DNA of 64,000 nucleotides from Streptomyces endocoffeicus (GTDB lineage: Bacteria > Actinomycetota > Actinomycetes > Streptomycetales > Streptomycetaceae), in the NCBI RefSeq assembly GCF_016741935.1, contig NZ_JAERRG010000034.1, positions 19,885 to 83,884 of the forward strand. Direction: 5' to 3'. Numbering within the stretch: the first letter of the stretch is position 1; each line of letters begins with the position of its first letter. The notes under the pieces are model-generated. The model saw nothing but the letters and a program-made list of their open reading frames with translations. It was not told the origin of the DNA and did no database searches. Shown here piece by piece: positions 58,151 to 64,000 of the stretch. A program made the position numbers and the translations under genes.

Positions 58151-59040
58151 CGACTCCTCCCCTCGACTCCGCACGCAACCACCGCGACCGTACAGAGCCG
58201 CACCAACACCAGCCACGACCACCGCGCACCATAGGGAGCGACACAGTGCAGCGCATCGGCATCATAGGAGTGGGCGAGATCGGCAAGGCCATCGTCGAGG
58301 GCCTGCGCAGCGGGGGCGGTGCGTCGCCGGAGGTCTTCCTCTCTCCCCGGGGAGCCCGCGTCGCCGCCGAACTGTCCGAGCGCTTCGAGGGCGTCCAGGT
58401 ATGCGCCGACAACCAGGAGGTGGTGGACCGCTCCGAGTTGGTGATCATCGCCGTGCGCCGTCAGGATCACCACGAGGCCCTCGCCGGGCTCAAGGTGGAC
58501 GACGACAAGACCGTGGTCAACCTGATGGCCGGCGTCGCCATCGACGACCTGCGCCGAACCCTCGCCACCGGCGCCCCGATCGTCCGCGCCATCCCGCTGC
58601 CCACTGTGCGCGAGCGCCGCTCCGTCACCGTGACCTGCCCCTCGCACCCGGTGGTGGACGCTCTCTTCGAACAGCTGGGCGGGGCGCTCCCCGTCGCGGA
58701 CGAGGACGCCTTCAACGTCTTCTCCGCACTGACCGGAACCCTCACCACCCACTACGCCTACCTCGCCACGCTCACCTCGTGGGCCGTCGGCCACGGCATC
58801 GCCCCCGACGCCGCCGACCGGTATCTGCGCGGTCTCTTCCAGAACGTCGGCCGCTCACTGAACGACGAGACCCGCCCTCTGCATCAGCTCGCTGCCGACC
58901 ACGAGACGCCCAAAGGGAACAACGAGCGGGTCCGCACCACGTGGTTCGATCCGGCCAACGCCGCAGCCCTCAAGGAGGTCCTGGACGGCCTCCTCTCCGA
59001 TCTGAAGCAACAGCCTCCCGGCTGGGACCGGCGTCCGTGA
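58147..59040 (+). CDS. NAD(P)-binding reductase, F420-oxidoreductase/ProC-like
   Basis: 297 residues from ATG 58147, or 264 from GTG 58246, where the family start (VQRIGIIGVGEIGKAIVEGL) lies. The cofactor motif GVGEIG, LSPRGARVAAELSERFEGVQ, LVIIAVRRQDHHEALAGLKV, KTVVNLMAGVAIDDLRRTLA and IVRAIPLPTVRERRSVTVTC match pyrroline-5-carboxylate-reductase-like proteins. The C-terminal helices are long enough for a ProC-type dimer. Role in proline synthesis is doubtful because the core ProC is usually elsewhere. Translational coupling to 57833 may be fortuitous. Confidence 0.8.
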   Translation: MTTPPLDSARNHRDRTEPHQHQPRPPRTIGSDTVQRIGIIGVGEIGKAIVEGLRSGGGASPEVFLSPRGARVAAELSERFEGVQVCADNQEVVDRSELVIIAVRRQDHHEALAGLKVDDDKTVVNLMAGVAIDDLRRTLATGAPIVRAIPLPTVRERRSVTVTCPSHPVVDALFEQLGGALPVADEDAFNVFSALTGTLTTHYAYLATLTSWAVGHGIAPDAADRYLRGLFQNVGRSLNDETRPLHQLAADHETPKGNNERVRTTWFDPANAAALKEVLDGLLSDLKQQPPGWDRRP

Positions 59041-59169
59041 CCGGGAACGGCGACCCTCTGCACGCCCCTCACAAACGGTGCCGTCCTTTGCGCGAGCAAG
59101 ATCGACAGCGGGCCGCCGAACCCTCGTCGATCCCGGATTGGCTCTCAGAGGTCGTTTTCTCCCGTTGTT

Positions 59170-59480
59170 TCATCCCGGAATCTGCGGTTGGTGGGTCTTT
59201 GCGGAGTCGCGCCAGAAAGTGGTGTTCTCGCCGGTGAGGCGGCGGGCCATGAGGGCGGTCATGGCGAGGTGGATCATGGCCTCGGAGCGGGCGGGAAGGG
59301 TTTCGCAGTCACGGGCCAGGCGGCGGTGGAGCATCAGCCAGCCGTAGGTCCGCTCGGCCGCCCAGCGTTTCGGGATCGAGGCGAATCCCCTGGTCCCGGG
59401 GTGCGTTGGGTGATTTCGAGGTCGATGCCGAGGCCCTTTTCCTCTGGAGTTTGAGGTGTCCCTTCCGTCACGCTGATGGG
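59170..59480 (-). mobile_element. IS5-family transposase, C-terminal relic with frameshift
   Basis: The frame GLGIDLEITQRTPGTRGFAS shifts near 59400 and continues SIPKRWAAERTYGWLMLHRR, LARDCETLPARSEAMIHLAM and TALMARRLTGENTTFWRD. The ERTYGWL segment contains the last catalytic Glu region. It is of the group whose N-terminal scrap lies at 26706. Both ends of the transposase are absent. Confidence 0.75.
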
Positions 59481-59569
59481 GATGCCCGAAATTCTCCAAG
59501 GCCTGCTCGATTCCCCACTTGGGCGAGGGTGAACGATGAGCCCGAGGCCACAATCCGGACCGCCTTGGC

Positions 59570-60205
59570 TCAGCCCAGCGCGTCCATCAAGGCGGTCACA
59601 TAGGCATCCAGCCGCTCCTCCACGGCTCGCGCCGTCAGCTCCGCCCTCCCCGCCTCCCGCCATGACTGCGCCACCAGCTGCACCGCTCCTGAGATCGCCA
59701 GCCCGTCCAGCACCCGCCAGTACAGCCGCTCGCTCGCGGCCGCGGCCAGCACCCCGCCGGCCTCCTCATACGCCTCGGCGAACCGCAGACCCCACCCCGG
59801 GCCGTGCAGCAGCGCGAGATTGGTGGAGCAGTGCGACACATCGAGATCCGCCGGGCCCCAGGAGGCCTGTGCCCAGTCGACGACGCCGGTGATCCTGGCA
59901 CCTGCGGGCCTTGGGGACGGCACGTCGAACAGCACGTTGCCGGGGTGGAAGTCCCGGTGCAGGAACCGCCCTTCATAGGTCGGCGCGGGCCTGCGGACCA
60001 CGTCGATCGCCGCAGCCCATACCGCCGCGTCGGCGCCCTTCGGAACGACGACAGTGTCCGCGGTCGTCAACGCCACATACCCCCGGGGCCGCACGGCGGG
60101 CCGCACCGCGTGGATCGCCACGAGTTGACGGGCCAGCACAGGGACACGCGTCTCCAATCCCTCATCATCGAGGACCGTCCGGCCCGCCAGAGGCTGTCCC
60201 GTTGA
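59570..60205 (-). pseudogene. Aminoglycoside phosphotransferase-family protein, N-lobe missing
   Basis: The frame begins at about 60205 with TGQPLAGRTVLDDEGLETRV, and carries the C-lobe: FLHRDFHPGNVLFDVPSPRP (Brenner HxDxxxxN motif), ITGVVDWAQASWGPADLDVS, and YWRVLDGLAISGAVQLVAQS. The nucleotide-binding N-lobe is replaced by an Mrr-nuclease piece at 60205. An internal TTG at 60157 gives a 195-residue frame. It cannot bind ATP normally. Confidence 0.7.
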
Positions 60206-60420
60206 ACTTCCGCACGTGCCCTGATCCGACTGGGCCCAGGTACTGCTTGCACTGCAGTATCAGGAGCCGGTCTTCGTCATTACGGGCGGTTACGTCCACG
60301 CCGAGGTCCCCCACGCCGCCGACCCGGCCGCGGTCAAGGGTCCGGGCGCGGCCGGGGGGAGCCCTTCTGCTGTCCCGGGCATCGTATTTTGCTGCTGTGC
60401 GCCCCTGGTTCGCGCCCCGC
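60205..60420 (-). pseudogene. Mrr-type restriction endonuclease fragment
   Basis: On the minus strand GDLGVDVTARNDEDRLLILQ then CKQYLGPVGSGHVRKFNGTA is the PD-(D/E)xK core of Mrr-like restriction enzymes (catalytic Asp in GVDV, Gln-x-Lys in QCK) and the following helix. Both sides are missing. It ends in frame with the phosphotransferase break. Mrr proteins cut methylated DNA. 60421-60530 has no gene. Confidence 0.65.
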
Positions 60421-60530
60421 GCGCTGCCTGAACGTGGTCCTGTCAAGGACACGCCTCGCAGAGGGCAACCCGCGTTCGCGGATCCGGCCCGGGATGCGTG
60501 TGACGGGGACCTGGACGGCGAGGGCACAGC

Positions 60531-63488
60531 GTGGACGGCACCAACAGAACTTCAGATGACCCGGGCGCAGTGGCCCGTGTCCGGCTGGACGGCCACCTGC
60601 GAGCCCTGCCCAGCGCAGGCGTCGACCCCAAGCCGCCCGGAGACGGCCCTACCCTGCTGCCGGAAAGTGCCGTGCAGGACAGTGCTGCCCAAGGGGAGGT
60701 GCAGGATCCGGCTGGTCCGGTGCGGCAGAGTGCTGCGGCGTTCGCGGCCGAGCTGATCCGGCTGCGCGCTGGTCGGGGGCTCTCCCAACTGGCTCTGGCC
60801 CGTCGCATGGGTTACGACAAGTCCTACGTGAGCCATGTCGAGCGTTGCACTCAGGCCCCTACACAGCCGTTCGCCCGCCAGGCCGACCATGTCCTGGGCT
60901 CCGGTGAGGCCCTGAGCCGCCTTTGGCATGCCTATCACACCGCCCACGCTGCCAATCGGCGTCCATACCACCCGGCCCCGTCACCTGTCTTGCCCGCGCC
61001 CCACGACACCGGACGCCCCGATGAGCCGGGCCAAGCGACCGAGCACGACAAAGCTGGTGCTCCGGACGGCCGTACCACGGTCGGTGACGGCAGACAAGCT
61101 CCCGGTGAGGGCAGCAGTGTTTCTGCCTCAATCGGCCTGCACGGAGCAACCAGTGTGCAGGTCGTCGAGTACAGCACCCAGCACTTGGACCAGTTGCCGC
61201 CGCCCGCCCCCATCACGCTGCATACAACCCTGCCGCGGGATGTCGCCGACTTCACCGGCCGCACCGAGGAACTCTCCCACCTCCTACACGCAGCCGAGGA
61301 AGGGCAGGCGCCGGTCATCACCATCCACACTGTGGACGGCATGCCCGGAGTGGGCAAGACGGCTCTGGTCATCCACACCGCCCACCTCCTGGCCGGCGAC
61401 TATCCCGATGGCCAGCGCTTCGTCCGCCTCGGCACCCACGCCCCCGGGGCCGCCCCCGCCGACCCCGCTGGCGTCCTGACCCAGCTCCTGCTCAGCTTAG
61501 GCATCTCCCCCCGCAACATCCCGCAGAGTTTGGAAGAGAAAGCGGGCATGTGGAGGGATGCACTCACGGGCAGACGCATGCTTTTGATCCTCGACGATGC
61601 CGCCAGCGCGGCGCAGGTCGAACCGCTCCTGCCCGCCTCGAAAGACTGCCTGGTCCTCATCACCAGCCGCCGTCGGCTGCCCGACCTCGACGGTGCCAGC
61701 CCCCTCCCCCTGAACACCCTCCCTCCGCTCCAGGCCGCCAATCTGTTCATCCGCATCTCCCGTCGCGCACCCACCGCATCCGATCGCTCAGCCGTCACTC
61801 AGGCAGTGGAACTGTGCGGCCACCTCCCCTTGGCCATCACCCTGCTCGCCGGCCGCCTCGCCCACCACAGGGCTTGGAACATCAAAGATTTCACCGACGA
61901 ATTCGCGACCGCCCAGGACCGCCTGGCTGAGCTGGAAGCGGGTGATCGAGCCCTCGCCGCCTCCTTCGACCTCTCCTACCAGCACCTCACTCCCGACCTC
62001 CAGCGTCTCTACCGACGGCTGGGCCTGCACCCCGGACCGGACACCGACCCTTACGCCACCGCGGCCCTGGACAACATCCCCCTCGCCACCGCCCGCCGTC
62101 GCCTCAACGAGCTCTACACCGCCCACCTCATCGACGAGCCCGCCCCGCACCGCTACCGCCTCCACGACCTGCTGCGCACCTACGCCCACACTCTCGCCCG
62201 GCAGGCCCCCTCATCCGACCGCGGCCAAGCGGTGACCCGCCTGCTCGACCACTACCACCGCACGGCCCGAACCGCCGACCACTACCTCAGCACCGTTCCC
62301 CGCCAGGACAACGCCACCGCGCCACCGCCCACCACTGCTCCCGTTCTGGCCACCCGCAGCGATGCCCTGGCATGGATGCGCGCCGAACTCCCCAACCTCC
62401 TCGCGGTTGCACACCACGCAGCCACTGACCGCTTACCTCACGCAGCCGCCCTGGCCCGCACGATGGCCGCCTTCCTCGACCAGGAGGGCCACTGGGCCGA
62501 AGCCATTGCCCTCCACCAGGCTGCCGCCCACACGGCCCACACCCTCAACTCCCCTGACACCGAAGCCCACGCCGTCCTCGACCTGGGCTGGGTACGGCGG
62601 CGGACGGGCAACTCTCCAGCGGCTGGCGAGCTGGCCCAGCAGGCTCACGACCTCTACCACAGCCTCGACAACCGCCTCGGCCAAGCCAACGCCCTGCGCG
62701 CCCTGGGCCTGGTACGGCAAATGACAGGCAACTATCCAGAGGCGGCGCAGTTGGCCCGGCGGGCTCACGACCTGTACCACACCCTTGGCAACCGCCTCGG
62801 CCAAGCCAACGCCGTGCTCGACCTGTGCCGGGTACGGCGGCGGACCGGCGACTACCCGAAGGCCGGGGAACTGGCCCAGCAGGCCCGCGACCTCTACCAC
62901 AGCCTCGACAACCGCCTCGGCCAAGCCAACGCCCTGCTGGACCTGGGCTGGGTACGGCGGCTGACAGGCGACTATCAGAAGGCGGGAGAGCTGGCCCAGC
63001 AGGCCTACGACCACTACCACACCCTCGGCAACCGCCAGAACGAAGCCTGGGCCCTACTTGAGTTAGGCCAAATCAACAGAGATACGAGGAACTACATAGC
63101 GGCTGCCGATCTTCTCGAGCGCTCCCGCGCCCGCTTCCACAAGCTCGGCGACCGTAAAGGCGAGGCTGAGGCCCTCACCGCCGCCGGCGACCTGCAGGCC
63201 GCCGCTATCGGACCGGAGCCCGCACTCGCCACCTACCAGCAAGCCCTCACCCTCGCCCGCCAGATCCACAGCCCCCTGGATCAGGCCCACGCGCTTGAAG
63301 GCACAGCCAGCTGCCATGCCGCCCTCCACCACCATCGCGAGGCCATCCAATCCCTGCGCGACGCGATCACGCTCTACCAACGTCTCGGCGTAGCCGAAAC
63401 CTCTCGCGCCGCCGACCACCTCAAGCAACTCGAAGCCGTACTCCACGAATCTGATCACCGTGGAGGAGGGAAAGAGCCACAGCCCTGA
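60531..63488 (+). CDS. XRE-NB-ARC-TPR STAND regulator
   Basis: 985 residues from GTG 60531. An N-terminal XRE helix-turn-helix (FAAELIRLRAGRGLSQLALA, RRMGYDKSYVSHVERC, about 71-106) and a low-complexity linker are followed by an NB-ARC ATPase: P-loop DGMPGVGKTALVIH at 269-282, MLLILDDAASAAQVEPLL, VLITSRRRLP and LPLAITLLAGRLA. The C-terminal third is tetratricopeptide repeats, five of exactly 40 residues. Three TTA codons lie in frame at 61497, 62433 and 63063, so translation may depend on bldA. Such proteins are regulators or possible defence sensors. GTG 60531 has no strong site, and GTG 60573 is another choice. Confidence 0.87.
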   Translation: MDGTNRTSDDPGAVARVRLDGHLRALPSAGVDPKPPGDGPTLLPESAVQDSAAQGEVQDPAGPVRQSAAAFAAELIRLRAGRGLSQLALARRMGYDKSYVSHVERCTQAPTQPFARQADHVLGSGEALSRLWHAYHTAHAANRRPYHPAPSPVLPAPHDTGRPDEPGQATEHDKAGAPDGRTTVGDGRQAPGEGSSVSASIGLHGATSVQVVEYSTQHLDQLPPPAPITLHTTLPRDVADFTGRTEELSHLLHAAEEGQAPVITIHTVDGMPGVGKTALVIHTAHLLAGDYPDGQRFVRLGTHAPGAAPADPAGVLTQLLLSLGISPRNIPQSLEEKAGMWRDALTGRRMLLILDDAASAAQVEPLLPASKDCLVLITSRRRLPDLDGASPLPLNTLPPLQAANLFIRISRRAPTASDRSAVTQAVELCGHLPLAITLLAGRLAHHRAWNIKDFTDEFATAQDRLAELEAGDRALAASFDLSYQHLTPDLQRLYRRLGLHPGPDTDPYATAALDNIPLATARRRLNELYTAHLIDEPAPHRYRLHDLLRTYAHTLARQAPSSDRGQAVTRLLDHYHRTARTADHYLSTVPRQDNATAPPPTTAPVLATRSDALAWMRAELPNLLAVAHHAATDRLPHAAALARTMAAFLDQEGHWAEAIALHQAAAHTAHTLNSPDTEAHAVLDLGWVRRRTGNSPAAGELAQQAHDLYHSLDNRLGQANALRALGLVRQMTGNYPEAAQLARRAHDLYHTLGNRLGQANAVLDLCRVRRRTGDYPKAGELAQQARDLYHSLDNRLGQANALLDLGWVRRLTGDYQKAGELAQQAYDHYHTLGNRQNEAWALLELGQINRDTRNYIAAADLLERSRARFHKLGDRKGEAEALTAAGDLQAAAIGPEPALATYQQALTLARQIHSPLDQAHALEGTASCHAALHHHREAIQSLRDAITLYQRLGVAETSRAADHLKQLEAVLHESDHRGGGKEPQP
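62571..63170 (+). repeat. Tandem 120-bp repeats encoding tetratricopeptides
   Basis: Units of exactly 120 bp start at 62571, 62691, 62811 and 62931, with a degenerate fifth at 63051. Conserved blocks such as ACCGCCTCGGCCAAGCCAAC end the first three units. Each encodes 40 residues with D-L-Y-H-S-L-D-N-R-L-G-Q-A-N at the end. The near identity of DNA, including silent positions, points to recent duplication or gene conversion. Confidence 0.85.
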
Positions 63489-63841
63489 GCACTGCCAGGC
63501 AGCATCGGTACCTGGGTGTAGTCAGCCTCGCGGCACCAGCTCTGCGGTCGCCGCCGGAGCGTGTGTCACCTCCGCGGAGGCCTCCGCTCCGGCCGCCGAC
63601 AGCCTGCGGCTCCTGCGCGCCCCCGGCGCGGCCAGGCTCGCCGACGAGGACAACGCTGAGGAATGGCCAGCGGCCATGGCGGACAAGTACCGAGGCGCCA
63701 GGCGGGAGTCGTGGCACTCGGCATGGCGGCCCGGCTATGCGGCACCCGGACCGCGCTGGCGGCGACACGATGTCGTCTATTCGGTGGTCAGTTCCTCGAG
63801 TTGCAGGCGCAAGGTGGTGGCAGTCGAGTCAAGGGCCGAAC
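63489..63841. other. 353-bp stretch without a recognised gene
   Basis: A plus-strand frame through it (DSLRLLRAPGAARLADEDNA then EEWPAAMADKYRGARRESWH) has some protein-like composition but no known family. It could be a short relic. No promoter or terminator stands out. Confidence 0.4.
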
Positions 63842-64000
63842 TCAGCTACCTGTGAAGCGGACCGCATGGGCCGACGCCTGCGGATCGGTGGCCGCCAGCA
63901 GCCGGGAGCCCTCCGCTTCCAGCGCCTCCCGGTCAGCGATCCCGAGCCGCCCGAACGGCTCGACCAGCACCGCCGCCTCACCTCGCCGCCGCTCGAACTG
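63842..64000 (-). CDS. Winged-helix DNA-binding domain protein, C-terminal end (partial)
   Basis: The last 52 residues of a gene that starts beyond the window: GEAAVLVEPFGRLGIADREA, LEAEGSRLLAATDPQASAHA then VRFTGS and a TGA at 63842-63844. The pattern is that of the actinobacterial winged helix DNA-binding domain (AlkZ-like) family, some of which are DNA glycosylases. Only the end is seen, so the assignment is moderate. Confidence 0.5.
   Translation of the reverse strand, partial: QFERRRGEAAVLVEPFGRLGIADREALEAEGSRLLAATDPQASAHAVRFTGS

Overview
The window looks like a stretch of high-GC actinomycete DNA, most probably from Streptomyces or a close relative. The evidence is the strongly GC-biased third codon position, frequent GTG starts, a SARP/AfsR-type regulator, STAND ATPases, many TetR/LysR/MerR/XRE regulators, rare TTA codons in two large regulatory genes, and relics of IS5, IS256, IS630, Tn3 and (tentatively) IS701 and group II intron elements. 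Intact transcription units alternate with more than thirty truncated or frameshifted gene pieces. That suits a chromosome arm or a large linear plasmid under repeated insertion and deletion. No rRNA, tRNA or CRISPR array was seen.

Layout. Positions 1-14850 are mostly a gene graveyard (AsnC, SDR, amidohydrolases, FAD oxidoreductase, IS256, aldehyde dehydrogenase, MFS, HxlR, IS630, PucR). It holds a few intact islands: a methyltransferase gene between 52-bp inverted repeats (1613-2643), an SDR/XRE divergent pair (5137-6819), a VOC protein (8024-8707) and a zinc-type dehydrogenase/TetR divergent pair (11236-12935). Positions 15046-24799 are the best preserved part: an M20 peptidase, MHS-type transporter and ACC deaminase operon with a divergent LysR gene; a HEAT-repeat protein with a MerR-HEAT regulator; a LysR gene divergent from a DapA-family aldolase; and a small conserved protein. 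Positions 24998-29484 are again relics.

Positions 29744-33546 hold a large nSTAND1-WD40 gene with one frameshift. Then come relics, a P-loop kinase (35238-35840), and a DUF6069-ArsR-SRPBCC-RibD-like run (36411-39133). A SARP-family regulator (40815-44084) lies divergent from a GDSL-type hydrolase and an FAD monooxygenase, with an internally deleted IS5 copy and a P450 beyond. Positions 49435-59040 hold GNAT, a DUF885-like metalloprotease/TetR pair, a TetR/FAD monooxygenase pair, a TetR/esterase pair and an F420/ProC-like reductase. The last part (59170-64000) has IS5, phosphotransferase and Mrr-nuclease relics, a 985-residue XRE-NB-ARC-TPR protein with three TTA codons, and the end of a winged-helix protein.

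How the genes may work together. The most coherent system is 15576-20373: a secreted or cytosolic amidase-type M20 enzyme, a proton symporter and a genuine ACC deaminase are translationally linked and face a LysR gene across a perfect spaced palindrome. This could be a scavenging route for ACC or conjugated ACC from plants. The HEAT/MerR-HEAT operon, driven from a MerR-type palindrome, is a second little-described unit. Most other intact genes are one-regulator/one-enzyme pairs.
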